Source: TMP-86 sp044226865
Lineage (GTDB): Bacteria; Pseudomonadota; Gammaproteobacteria; Steroidobacterales; Steroidobacteraceae
NCBI GenBank assembly: GCA_044226865.1
Contig: JBGAGE010000006.1
Span: forward strand, 434,001-498,000
DNA length: 64,000 nt
Reading direction: 5' to 3'
The position numbers and the translations under genes were made by a program. Below the pieces are notes generated by a model that was given only the letters and a program-made list of their open reading frames with translations, was not told where the DNA came from and made no database searches. This document shows positions 17,437 through 26,223 of the stretch, in pieces; position 1 is the stretch's first letter, and every line of letters starts with the position of its first letter.

Positions 17437-18972
17437 ATGACGCTTTACCAGCCGACGCGGCGTGGCCTTCTGATGATGGCGGCCGCGGCGGGCGTGACGC
17501 TCGCCACTCCACGAATTCTTCGCGCCGCCGTGCCCCATTTCAATTTCGGCGGCGACCTCGGCAAGGTGCGCGATGCCATCGAACGGCAGCGGCCCGAGGC
17601 CATCAAGCGCCTGCAGGACTGGATCGCGGTTCCCTCGATTGCGGCCGAGGGCCGCAACGTCAGCGAAGGTCCGCAGCTCATGATCGAGCTGCTCAAGGAC
17701 GCGGGTTTCCAGATGGCGAAGGTCATGCCCACGGACGGCAAGCCCGGCGTGTTCGCGACGCTGGATGCCGGTGCCAAGCGCACGGTGGGCATGTACTTCA
17801 TGTACGACGTGAAGCAATTCGACCCTGCCGAGTGGAGCTCCCCGCCGCTGGCCGCTGCCATCGTGGACAAGCCGAACTTCGGCAAGGTGATGATCGGCCG
17901 CGGCGCCATCAACCAGAAAGGCCCGGAAGCCACGTTCCTGGCCGCCTTGCATGCGCTCAAGGCCGCCGGCCGCAAGCCGCCGGTGAACATCGTGCTGGTG
18001 GCCGAGGGCGAGGAGGAAATCGCCTCGCCGCACTTCGCGCAGATCGTGCACACGCCGGAGGTATTGGCGGCGCTGAAGAAATGCCACGAGGTGTTCATGC
18101 CGTTTGCCTCGCAGAATCCGCAGGGCGGGGTGGAGATCGCGCTCGGCGCCAAGGGCGCGCTGGAGGTGGAATTGGTCTGTTCCACCGAGCGTTGGGGCCG
18201 GGGCGCGAAGGACGACATTCATTCCAGCTACAAGGCCGAGCTCGACAGCGCGGTGTGGCGCCTGGTGAAGGCGCTGTCCACACTCGTGTCCGAGGACGGC
18301 AACGACCCGGCCATCGACGGCTGGTTCGAGAACGTGAAGCCCCTGACGGCGCGACAGAAGGAAATCATCGCCGAGCGCGTCGCCACCACCAAGGAAGAGG
18401 ATGTGAAGAAGCTCCTCGGCGTGCAGCACTGGGTGCGCGACCTGGGCTACCGCGATGCCCTGGAGCGGCTGGCCTCGCAGCCCACCGTGAACATCGAGGG
18501 CATGTACGCCGGTTACACCGGCCCCGGCGGCAAGACCATCCTGCCCTCCAAGGCCACGGCCAAGCTCGACCTGCGCCTGGTGCCCGACCAGACCAAGGCC
18601 GAGGCCGAGGCCAAATTGAAAGCGCACCTGGCCAAGCGCGGCTACGGCGACATCGAGGTCAAGGTGGGCGGTGGTTACGATCCCACGCAGACCGACGAGC
18701 ATTCTTCGTTGATCCAGGCCTCGGCCGCGGTCTACAAGAAGTACGGCATGGAGACGCGCCTGTCGCCGCGGCTGGCCGGTTCCTGGCCGGGCTACATCTT
18801 CACCGGCGCGCCGGTAAGCCTGCCGGCGGGCCACTTCGGCACCGGCCATGGGAGCCGCGCACATGCGCCGGACGAGTATTACGTGATCGAATCCAGCAAT
18901 CCGGCCGTGCATGGCATGGCGGAGGCGACGCTGGCTTATGTGATGCACTTGTACGCGCTGGCATCGGTGTAA
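17437..18972 (+). CDS. M20-family metallohydrolase homologue with altered metal ligands
   Basis: This 511-residue protein has a Tat-type signal (RRGLLMMAAAAGV) and the M20 fold. The catalytic region reads FMYDVKQ where M20 enzymes have HxDVVP, so the first His ligand is Met. GRGAINQKG replaces GRGAxDxKG, so the bridging Asp is Asn. The general-base/ligand pair EGEEE, the lid motif DIHSS and the C-terminal His in GSRAHAPDE are kept. It may bind metal differently, use one ion or be a non-peptidase. ATG 17437 is chosen, with ATG 17425 in frame as an alternative. It is followed 4 nt later by an amidohydrolase gene, so the pair probably degrades related amide substrates. Confidence 0.85.
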   Translation: MTLYQPTRRGLLMMAAAAGVTLATPRILRAAVPHFNFGGDLGKVRDAIERQRPEAIKRLQDWIAVPSIAAEGRNVSEGPQLMIELLKDAGFQMAKVMPTDGKPGVFATLDAGAKRTVGMYFMYDVKQFDPAEWSSPPLAAAIVDKPNFGKVMIGRGAINQKGPEATFLAALHALKAAGRKPPVNIVLVAEGEEEIASPHFAQIVHTPEVLAALKKCHEVFMPFASQNPQGGVEIALGAKGALEVELVCSTERWGRGAKDDIHSSYKAELDSAVWRLVKALSTLVSEDGNDPAIDGWFENVKPLTARQKEIIAERVATTKEEDVKKLLGVQHWVRDLGYRDALERLASQPTVNIEGMYAGYTGPGGKTILPSKATAKLDLRLVPDQTKAEAEAKLKAHLAKRGYGDIEVKVGGGYDPTQTDEHSSLIQASAAVYKKYGMETRLSPRLAGSWPGYIFTGAPVSLPAGHFGTGHGSRAHAPDEYYVIESSNPAVHGMAEATLAYVMHLYALASV

Positions 18973-18976
18973 AGCC

Positions 18977-20299
18977 ATGAAGACCCTGCACATTCGCAAG
19001 TTTCCCCTCGTAGCGAGCTGCGCCATCGTCGCCCTGGCCGCCGGCGGCGCTGTCGCGCAAGCACCGGCCGCCAGCGGCGCGAAACCGCGCGTCTTCCTGA
19101 CGTGCGGAACACTGCTGGACGGCAAATCCGATGTGCCCCGCAAGAACGTCGCCCTGCTCATCGAGGGTGACACCATCAAGGAGGTCGGCGCCGCCGCCGC
19201 CGCCGCGTCCGGGCAGGTGATCGACCTGTCCAACCGCACCTGCCTGCCGGGCCTGATCGACACGCACACCCACGTGCTGCTGCAGGGCGACATCACCGCC
19301 GCGGACTACGATGAGCAATTGCTGAAGCAGTCGCCCGAGTACCGCACCATCCTCGGCACGGTGAATGCGCGGCGCGCGCTGGAGTATGGATTCACCACCA
19401 TCCGTGACCTCGAGACCGAGGGTGCGGGCTACGCCGATGTAGACATCAAGAAGGCCGTGAACAATGGCGTGATCCCCGGCCCGCGGATGTTGGTGGTGAC
19501 GCGGGCGCTGGATGTGACCGGCGCCTATCCCTTGCTGGGCTATGCGCCGAACGTGCCGGTGCCGCATGGCGTGCAACTCGTGGACGGCCCGGTCGAAGCG
19601 CGCAAGGCGGTGCGTGAGCAGATCAGCTACGGCGCCGATTGGATCAAGGTGTATTCCGACCGCAGCTATCACTATCGCGATGACGGCGTGGTGGACGACA
19701 TCCCCACCTTCACGTTGGAGGAATTGAAGGCCATCGTCGATGAGACGCATCGCCAGCGCCACAAGGTGGCCTCGCATGCCAACGCGCTGTACGGCGTGCA
19801 TAACTCCGTGGAGGCAGGCGTCGACTCCATCGAGCATGGCGGCTACATCGCCCCGGAAGACCTGAAGGCCATGGCGGCGCGCGGCATTTACTACGTGCCG
19901 ACGCTGTTCGTCGGCGAATACGTGGCCGAAGGACGCGCGAAGGAAGGCGCCACGGTGTGGCTGAAGCTCATCAAGGTGCATGAGGATACCTTTCGCCGCG
20001 CGCTGAAAGTGGGCGTGAAGATCGCCTTCGGCACCGACGTGGGTGGATTCGACTGGAAGATCAATCCGGCGCGCGAGTTCGGCTACATGGTGCGATACGG
20101 CATGACCCCGGCGCAGGCGATCAAGTCGGCCACCTCCGTCGCGGCAGAACTGCTCGACATGCAGGCCAGCGTCGGCAGCATCGAGGTGGGCAAGCTCGCC
20201 GACATCGTCGCCGTGCCCGGCGACCCGCTCACCGACATCTCCGCGCTGGAGAAGGTGGACTTCGTGATGAAGGGTGGCGTGGTGGTGAAGCAGCGCTGA
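18977..20299 (+). CDS. Secreted metal-dependent amidohydrolase (imidazolonepropionase/prolidase-like)
   Basis: This 440-residue protein has a signal peptide (VALAAGGAVAQA). The amidohydrolase metal site is complete: DTHTH near residue 95, a carboxylated-Lys candidate in WIKVYSD, HAN near residue 265, IEHGG near residue 285 and the final Asp in GTDVGG near residue 350. Family members of this type hydrolyse Xaa-Pro or other carboxyl-terminal dipeptides, or cyclic amides. It starts 4 nt after the M20-like gene, so the two are likely coexpressed. The substrate is not identifiable from sequence. Confidence 0.9.
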   Translation: MKTLHIRKFPLVASCAIVALAAGGAVAQAPAASGAKPRVFLTCGTLLDGKSDVPRKNVALLIEGDTIKEVGAAAAAASGQVIDLSNRTCLPGLIDTHTHVLLQGDITAADYDEQLLKQSPEYRTILGTVNARRALEYGFTTIRDLETEGAGYADVDIKKAVNNGVIPGPRMLVVTRALDVTGAYPLLGYAPNVPVPHGVQLVDGPVEARKAVREQISYGADWIKVYSDRSYHYRDDGVVDDIPTFTLEELKAIVDETHRQRHKVASHANALYGVHNSVEAGVDSIEHGGYIAPEDLKAMAARGIYYVPTLFVGEYVAEGRAKEGATVWLKLIKVHEDTFRRALKVGVKIAFGTDVGGFDWKINPAREFGYMVRYGMTPAQAIKSATSVAAELLDMQASVGSIEVGKLADIVAVPGDPLTDISALEKVDFVMKGGVVVKQR

Positions 20300-20338
20300 G
20301 CGCTGCTCTCGTCCTGACGGTGCGCAGGCGCCGCAAGC

Positions 20339-21664
20339 TCAGCGGCGGCGCGCCAGCTCCGCGCGATACACCTTGCCGGCTTTCATCACGAACCCGACGT
20401 GCTCGGTGACCGTGATGTCGCTCAAGGGATTGCCGGGGACCGCCACCAGGTCGGCGTACTTGCCCGGTTCCACCGTGCCGATGCGATCCTGCATGTGGAT
20501 GATGGTGGCATTGACGCGGGTGGCCGATACCAGCGATGCCATCGGTGCTTCTCCCAGGCGGTGCCGGGTGCGGAATTCGCGGGCATTGGTGCCGTGCGCG
20601 ATCACGGGCGCATCGGTGGCGAAGCCGATCGGGATGCCCGCCTTCAGCGCGCGCTGGAAGCCGCCTTCGGCGGTGGCGCGGATCTGGCGCATGCGCTCCA
20701 TCTCGGACTCCGGAAACGCATTGGCTTCCTGGCGGTCGATGTTGACGTCGAACAGCGCCAGGGTAGGCACGTAGTAGGTATCCGGCTGGGCCTTCAACAG
20801 GGCGATCGCCTCGTCATCGAGTCCCGACCCGTGATCGACGGTGTGCACGCCGGCGCGGATGGCCGCCTTGATGCCCTGCGCGCCGTGTGCGTGCGCCGCC
20901 ACGTCGCGTCCCCAGCGCTTCGCCTCCACCACGGCGGCGCGGATCTCTTCGTCCGAATATTGCTGCGCGCCGGGCGGGATGCCCTTGGACAGCACCGCGC
21001 CGGTGGCCAGGATCTTGATGAAGTCGGCGCCGTGCTTCAGGTGCGTGCGCACCGCACGGGTGATCGCGTCCGGCCCATCGGCCAGGTTGTTCACGGAGGG
21101 GACCAGCACGTACGGTGAGTATTGGTGCGCATCGCCCGCGCCGCCGGTCGAGGAGACGTACGCCCCGGCCACCAGCATGCGCGGGCCCGGCACCACGCCT
21201 TTGTCGATGGCATCGCGCAACTCGACATCCACGTAAGGCCAGGTCGGTCCCATGTCGCGCACGGTGGTGAATCCGGCCATCAGCGTGAGGTTGGCATGAT
21301 GGGTGCCCCACAGCGCATCCTGCGAGGGCGTGGTCTTGAGCAACCCATCCTCCCAATGCACATCGCTGCGCGTCGTGAGATGGGTATGCAGATCGATGAA
21401 GCCGGGCAGGAGCGTGGCATCGCCCAAGTCGATGAGTTCCGCATCGCGCGGCAACGGCAGCGAGGTAGCCACCGCGGCGATCCGGTCGCCATCGATGCGG
21501 ACCATGGCGGGCGAGAGGGGCTCACCGCCGCGGCCGTCGACGAGGCGTGCAGCCTTGATCAGGATGGTGTGAGCGGCTTCCGCGGCGCGCGCGATCATGG
21601 GCGCGATGCCCAGGATGAACGCGAACGACAGTGACAGCGCCAGGCGCGCAATACGATGGGTCAT
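20339..21664 (-). CDS. Secreted metal-dependent amidohydrolase, paralogue
   Basis: This 441-residue protein begins with a signal peptide (SLSFAFILGIAPMIARAA). It shows the same metal-site pattern as its convergent neighbour: DLHTH, FIKILA with the candidate carboxylated Lys, AHAHGAQG, VDHGSGL and ATDAPV. Both proteins end with a PGNPLSDI-type segment followed by VMKxGxV, so they are paralogues facing each other across a 39-bp gap. ATG 21664 has AGGTG upstream and excludes the longer frame. It probably hydrolyses a peptide-like or cyclic amide compound in the periplasm. Confidence 0.9.
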   Translation of the reverse strand: MTHRIARLALSLSFAFILGIAPMIARAAEAAHTILIKAARLVDGRGGEPLSPAMVRIDGDRIAAVATSLPLPRDAELIDLGDATLLPGFIDLHTHLTTRSDVHWEDGLLKTTPSQDALWGTHHANLTLMAGFTTVRDMGPTWPYVDVELRDAIDKGVVPGPRMLVAGAYVSSTGGAGDAHQYSPYVLVPSVNNLADGPDAITRAVRTHLKHGADFIKILATGAVLSKGIPPGAQQYSDEEIRAAVVEAKRWGRDVAAHAHGAQGIKAAIRAGVHTVDHGSGLDDEAIALLKAQPDTYYVPTLALFDVNIDRQEANAFPESEMERMRQIRATAEGGFQRALKAGIPIGFATDAPVIAHGTNAREFRTRHRLGEAPMASLVSATRVNATIIHMQDRIGTVEPGKYADLVAVPGNPLSDITVTEHVGFVMKAGKVYRAELARRR

Positions 21665-21745
21665 GAAGACACCTGTTGGATGAAAAGGCAGCCGATATTC
21701 TGATTGTGCTTCGATTCTGTTGCAGCGGCCGCCCGGCGGCAAGCA

Positions 21746-23497
21746 TCAATGTGCAGGGGCGCTGGCGCGGGCCGGTTCCAGCAATGCATAGCGTCGCCCG
21801 TTCGGCAGCGCATACAGCTTGGTCAGGCGGAGCGATGCCGCCGCGGTCCACGCCAATTCCTCCTCCGCCGCTTTCGGCGGCTTGCGCCGCAGCCAACCGG
21901 CGACGCGCGCCACCGCGGGGCTGAGCTCGCGCCCATCGACCTGCGCGAGGATCCGGGTACGCGCGTCCAGGGAATTCAGCTGCCGCAGTTGGCCGTAACC
22001 ATGCGCGGCATCGGTCTCCGGCACGACGATGACGCGGGTGCCGACGTACAGATCGACGAAGGCGCGTGTGGTCTCGTCGGGGCCGAACAGCAGCAGCGGG
22101 CGCCCGGCCAGGTCTGTCTTGATCTGTGCGCCCAGCGATGACAAATCCTGCCAGCGATTGATCTGCGTATACGCAAGCCAGGCCGGTGCGATGAGCAGGC
22201 AGCAGAAGGCGGCAAACAGCGAGATCACCGGCCCCAGTTCCGCGCCTCGCGGCGCGCTCGTCCAGGCATCCACCGCGAGATAGAGCGCCACGCCAATCCC
22301 GGCCGCGGCGATGATCATGAGGATGGGCGCGGTCTGCGCGAAGGAGGGTGAGTCGAAGGCCAGCAGCGTCAGTACGGCGGCGGCGAGCACGGCGGCCAGC
22401 ATGAGCAGCGCAGCCGTGCCGCGCAGGGCGCGGATGTCCCAACGATCGCGTGACTGCCGCAGCTGCTCCACCCACCATCCCAGGAGCAACGCGAATCCCG
22501 GCAGCAGCGGAGCGGCGTACACATTGCGCGCCGTCGCGGCGAACGACAGCAGCAGCAGGGCCGGAAGGCTGGCGGCCACGGCGAACCGCAGCACCGCAGC
22601 GGATGAACCCCGCGATAGCCACGCACGGCGCGCCGCCGCGAGCACGAGCAGCGTCCAAGGCCACAGGTACAGCGGCAGTTCCTGCAGGTATTTTCCGGGG
22701 TGATTGCGATGTGCGGTGGCGTACTGCAACTGCGCCGGCGCATCCACCTGGGTGAGCCTGCCGGCGAGGTTGTTCCAGAAGAAGATCTTGAGGCGTGCCG
22801 GACCCTCCGGGCCCACGTACACGAACCATATCCAGCTGCCCACGATCGCCGCCAGCAGCGGCAGGCCGGCATACAATTCCCAGCGCAACAGTTCCCGCCA
22901 GCGGCGCTCCCACAGCATCAGCGTCAGCGCGCAAGTCACCGGCACCAGCATGGCCAACGCGCTCTTGCTCAGGAAGGCGGCGCCCAGGGCGGCGTGCATG
23001 AAGGTGTAGCCGAGGCACCGTTCGCGCGAATCCGTGGCGTAGAAGCCCAGGCCGAAACCGCACAGCGCGAGGCTCACGAAGGCCAGGAGCGGTGCGTCCG
23101 TGGCGAGCCAGATCAGCGTCTGGTAGCCCAGGAGAAAGCTGCCGACGGCAGCGCCGGCCGCAGCGGCGGCGACACGCCCGGCGAGCCGCCGCGCGAGCAA
23201 ACCCACACCGAGCGCGCTCAGGCAGGCGTACAACAGATTGGGCAGCCGCACGCTCCAGGGTGCGAAGCCCAGCACGGCGGCGGGTGCCGCGGCGACCCAG
23301 TAGGTGAGGGGCGGCTTTTCGCAGAAGGCATCTCCCGCCAGCAACGGCACCGCCTTGTCGTGTTGCCACGACATGCGCCAGGCAAGATCGGCCTCGCGCG
23401 GTTCATCCGGCGTCCAGAATCCGCGTGCGAAGATGCCCACGCTCCAGGAGAGCAGGAGTGCTGTGCCCACGGCGATGATCCAACGTCGGTCGATCAT
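21746..23497 (-). CDS. ArnT/GT39-type membrane glycosyltransferase
   Basis: This 583-residue inner-membrane protein has about a dozen hydrophobic segments, a GT-C fold pattern. The N-terminal loop motif FWTPDEPREADLAWRM matches the ArnT/PMT first periplasmic loop, where the acidic residues are catalytic. KPPLTYW follows, also typical of ArnT-like enzymes. It should move a sugar from a polyprenyl-phosphate carrier onto lipid A, a glycan or a protein in the periplasm. No arn or polyprenyl-sugar synthesis genes are adjacent, so the donor and acceptor are unknown. Confidence 0.87.
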   Translation of the reverse strand: MIDRRWIIAVGTALLLSWSVGIFARGFWTPDEPREADLAWRMSWQHDKAVPLLAGDAFCEKPPLTYWVAAAPAAVLGFAPWSVRLPNLLYACLSALGVGLLARRLAGRVAAAAAGAAVGSFLLGYQTLIWLATDAPLLAFVSLALCGFGLGFYATDSRERCLGYTFMHAALGAAFLSKSALAMLVPVTCALTLMLWERRWRELLRWELYAGLPLLAAIVGSWIWFVYVGPEGPARLKIFFWNNLAGRLTQVDAPAQLQYATAHRNHPGKYLQELPLYLWPWTLLVLAAARRAWLSRGSSAAVLRFAVAASLPALLLLSFAATARNVYAAPLLPGFALLLGWWVEQLRQSRDRWDIRALRGTAALLMLAAVLAAAVLTLLAFDSPSFAQTAPILMIIAAAGIGVALYLAVDAWTSAPRGAELGPVISLFAAFCCLLIAPAWLAYTQINRWQDLSSLGAQIKTDLAGRPLLLFGPDETTRAFVDLYVGTRVIVVPETDAAHGYGQLRQLNSLDARTRILAQVDGRELSPAVARVAGWLRRKPPKAAEEELAWTAAASLRLTKLYALPNGRRYALLEPARASAPAH

Positions 23498-23601
23498 CAG
23501 GTGGATGATACTGGATGCACGCGCGGCATGCGCCGTCGCGGCCCGCGCGCTGGTACTTTAAGCTTGCAGCCCTTTACGCATGGAATCCAGGGAGTCGCAG
23601 C

Positions 23602-24846
23602 TTGAAGGGAAATCACCGCCTCATCTCCGGCTTGTCCGGCAACGAAATCTATTTCCTCGAGCGCATGGGTTACCGGCCTGGGCCGCTGTGCGTCGGCAAC
23701 AGCGTGGTTGCTCTGGGAATAGCCCGGGGCATCGGCGCCGGCCTGTCGACGCTCGGCGGAGGTGAGATCGAGGAGATCACCCGGCTGGTGCACGATGGCC
23801 GCGCCCGGGCCTATGAGCGCATGATGAGCGAGGCGCGCGACTACGGCGGTGCGGGGCTCACCGGGGTGTCGTTCGACCTGGTGAACCACGGCGGCAATCT
23901 CGAGTTCATCACCATCGGTTCCACCATCCACCGCAAGGACGCCGCCGGCGCCGGCGAGATGGCCTTTTCCACTTCCGCCGATGTAGCCAAGCTGTTCTGC
24001 CAGGTCGATGCCGGCTTCCGTCCCATTCGCTTCGTGTTCGGCAATGTCGCGTATTCCATCGGCGTGGGCGGTGCCATCAGCGGCGGCTTCCGGCGCCTGG
24101 CGCGCGGTGAGGTGCCGCAGTACACCGAGATCTTCGATCACACCCGGCGCCTCGCGCTGAGCCGCATCACCGCCGAGGCCAAGAGCCTGGGCGCGAACGC
24201 GGTGGTAGGCATCGAGACCACCATTACGCCGCTCCTCGGCGCGCAGGAGATGATGATGGTCGGCACCGCCTCGCATCATCCGCTGCTCCCGGAGCCGCCC
24301 CTGACGCCGGTCACCAGTGACATGACCAACGAGGAATTGTGGAACATGGCCAACGTGGGATACCTGCCGGTGCGGCTGGTCATGGGCGTATCGGTGTATT
24401 CGCTCGGACTGAAGGGAGGAATTTTTTCCACGCTGCAAACCCTGGGTGGCGGCGAAGTCAGCGGCCTGACCGAGATCCTGTACGAGGCGCGCGAGAAGGC
24501 CTTGGCGCGCATCGAAAAGGATGCGGAAAGCTGCGGCGCCGATGAGGTGGTGGGCGTGAAGACCAACATCTACGACCTGGGCGGCGGCTTGATCGAGTTC
24601 ATGGCCATCGGCACCGCCGTCAAGCGCATCGAGGGCGCGAAGACCAAGTCGGCCAACCTGCCGCCGCAGGCGGTGCTGCAGGACCGCGAGACCTTCGTCG
24701 ACGCATCCGATCCGCGTGCTTCGGTGGTGAACGCCGGCAATTCCAGCGCCGCCTCGGCGCGCAAGCTGCAGGGCGGGCCGCTGAGCATCCTCATCTTCAT
24801 CATCATCGTGGTGTTCTACCTGCTGCGCATCTTCGGGCATTCTTGA
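23602..24846 (+). CDS. Protein with three tandem YbjQ-like (UPF0145) domains
   Basis: This protein of about 414 residues has three similar repeats, each of about 100-120 residues. Each contains a VxxxxYSxGxxGG-like core and an ALxRIxxEAxxxGAxxVVGI-type helix, and ends in a conserved strand (FITIGST, MMMVGTA, FMAIGTA). These are YbjQ-family features, usually present once. A C-terminal transmembrane helix (ILIFIIIVVFYLL) anchors it. TTG 23602 is favoured because AGGGAG lies upstream. ATG 23515 is the alternative. It ends 6 nt before the M48 protease gene, so the two may act together. The function of the family is unclear. Confidence 0.75.
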   Translation: MKGNHRLISGLSGNEIYFLERMGYRPGPLCVGNSVVALGIARGIGAGLSTLGGGEIEEITRLVHDGRARAYERMMSEARDYGGAGLTGVSFDLVNHGGNLEFITIGSTIHRKDAAGAGEMAFSTSADVAKLFCQVDAGFRPIRFVFGNVAYSIGVGGAISGGFRRLARGEVPQYTEIFDHTRRLALSRITAEAKSLGANAVVGIETTITPLLGAQEMMMVGTASHHPLLPEPPLTPVTSDMTNEELWNMANVGYLPVRLVMGVSVYSLGLKGGIFSTLQTLGGGEVSGLTEILYEAREKALARIEKDAESCGADEVVGVKTNIYDLGGGLIEFMAIGTAVKRIEGAKTKSANLPPQAVLQDRETFVDASDPRASVVNAGNSSAASARKLQGGPLSILIFIIIVVFYLLRIFGHS

Positions 24847-24852
24847 GCAGCC

Positions 24853-25602
24853 ATGTCGAAGCTCAAGGGAATGGCGTGGCTCGGCGTGGCGGCGACCGCC
24901 GGCATGGCGATGGCCGTGGGGTTGCCGTGGCTGGCGCGGCACATCCCCTGGTCCTTCGAACGCCGACTCGCGGGAATCGACGCCACCTTCGAGGCCACGA
25001 CCTGCGGCAAGCCGCCGGATGCGGCGCACCGTGCATTGCAACGGTTGGTGAGCCGGCTCTATCCCTTGGATGCCGATGACCGTGCCGTCCCGATCAGCAT
25101 CGACGTGGTGCGCGGCGATACCGTGAACGCATTCGCGGCGCTGGGTGGACGCATCTACGTGTATGACGGGCTGTTGCAGCAGGCGCAATCACCGGACGAA
25201 CTGGCCGGCGTGCTGGCGCATGAGATCGAGCATGTGCGGCAACGGCACATCATGCAGGGCGTGGTCGTGTCGCTGGTGACCTGGGGTGGATTGAAGCTGA
25301 TCTTCCAGACCGGTGATGCCGGCATGACGCGCCTGTTGCTGTCATTGAGCTTCAGCCGCGAACAGGAGGCGGAAGCCGACGAAGGCGGATTGCAGCGGCT
25401 GCGGCGCGCGCGCATCAGCGCGCGTGGCTTCCAGCAGTTCTTCGAGCGGGCGGGCAACGAGGCCGGCGTGCCCTCCATTCTGGCGAGTCATCCCGCCGGT
25501 GAGGACCGGGCGGCGCGGGCCGCGCGATTTGCCGGCTATCCGGCGAGCCCGGCATTGGATGCGGGCGATTGGCGCGAGCTGCGCACCATCTGCGCCCACT
25601 GA
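24853..25602 (+). CDS. M48-family zinc metalloprotease, membrane-anchored
   Basis: This 249-residue protein has an N-terminal hydrophobic anchor (LGVAATAGMAMAVGLPWLA) and a periplasmic catalytic domain. The zinc motif is HEIEH near residue 133, with the third ligand in EQEAEADEGG near residue 175. NAFAALGGRIYVYDGLL precedes the active site, as in BepA/LoiP-like M48 enzymes. It lacks the TPR tail of BepA. Family members degrade misfolded outer-membrane or membrane proteins. It is directly downstream of the triple-YbjQ gene, which suggests a shared envelope role. Confidence 0.88.
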   Translation: MSKLKGMAWLGVAATAGMAMAVGLPWLARHIPWSFERRLAGIDATFEATTCGKPPDAAHRALQRLVSRLYPLDADDRAVPISIDVVRGDTVNAFAALGGRIYVYDGLLQQAQSPDELAGVLAHEIEHVRQRHIMQGVVVSLVTWGGLKLIFQTGDAGMTRLLLSLSFSREQEAEADEGGLQRLRRARISARGFQQFFERAGNEAGVPSILASHPAGEDRAARAARFAGYPASPALDAGDWRELRTICAH

Positions 25603-25612
25603 CGCGTGCGGT

Positions 25613-26185
25613 TCAGCGGGCAGGCGGCGGTTCGCTGGCCAACGCCCGGAAATCGGCATGCGCGGTGCTGGCATAGCCGATCTTGTTCAGCGAGGCGAGC
25701 TCGCCCTGCATCGGCACGTCGCGCAGGGCGGTGGCGGCGATGGCCAGGTGCTTGCGTTGCAGGATGCCCCAACGGTCGCCGCGCCGCGCGATCGTATCCT
25801 GGTAATAGCCATAGAAATGCATGACCTGTGTATCACTGCCCGGTAGTGCGTCCGGCGAGGCGACGCTCAGGTTGTAGCTTTCGACCTCGGCGATGTCACC
25901 ATGCAGGGCGATCTTCACCTGCGAGGTGAAATGCCAGCGGCGGCCCGCAGCGCGCTCCACCTGCATCAGCACCGGCTTGAAGTCCTTGCCGCTGCCGCGG
26001 AAGAACCCGTAGTCGATCTGCGCATCATCGAAGAACACGGCATCCAGCGCGCTCTCGTCCAGCCAGTCGAGCGCACGCGAATAGCGCGTGATGACGTCCT
26101 GCACGTCGGCAAGGTCGCGCAGCTGGCGCACCTCGGCCTCGAGGCGGGCAATGCGTTCGGCAAGATCGGGTGCGGAGTCATTCAT
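25613..26185 (-). CDS. NTF2-like (SnoaL-type) nuclear transport factor 2 family protein
   Basis: This 190-residue protein opens with a short coiled helix (ERIARLEAEVRQLRDLADV). It continues with the SnoaL_4/NTF2-like pattern: DVITRYSRALDWLDESALDAVFFDDAQIDYG, then beta strands ending HFYGYYQDTIARRGDRWGI. The fold forms a cone-shaped pocket used by small hydrolases, isomerases and dehydratases, or as a binding protein. ATG 26185 is chosen over the longer frame. It follows the repair operon by 38 nt on the same strand but shares no obvious function. The substrate is unknown. Confidence 0.8.
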   Translation of the reverse strand: MNDSAPDLAERIARLEAEVRQLRDLADVQDVITRYSRALDWLDESALDAVFFDDAQIDYGFFRGSGKDFKPVLMQVERAAGRRWHFTSQVKIALHGDIAEVESYNLSVASPDALPGSDTQVMHFYGYYQDTIARRGDRWGILQRKHLAIAATALRDVPMQGELASLNKIGYASTAHADFRALASEPPPAR

Positions 26186-26223
26186 GCGCGCGATAGTGAC
26201 CCAGCGCCGGCCTTCGCGCAATC

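Noticed and set aside
17328..18980. Alternative frame on the same strand over the M20-like gene
   Set aside because: It overlaps a gene with a Tat signal and M20 motifs. The alternative product is Arg/Gly/His-rich low complexity.
21522..23369. 615-residue frame overlapping the ArnT-like gene
   Set aside because: It is a frame shadow of a clear multi-helix glycosyltransferase. Its own sequence is Arg-rich and lacks hydrophobic segments.
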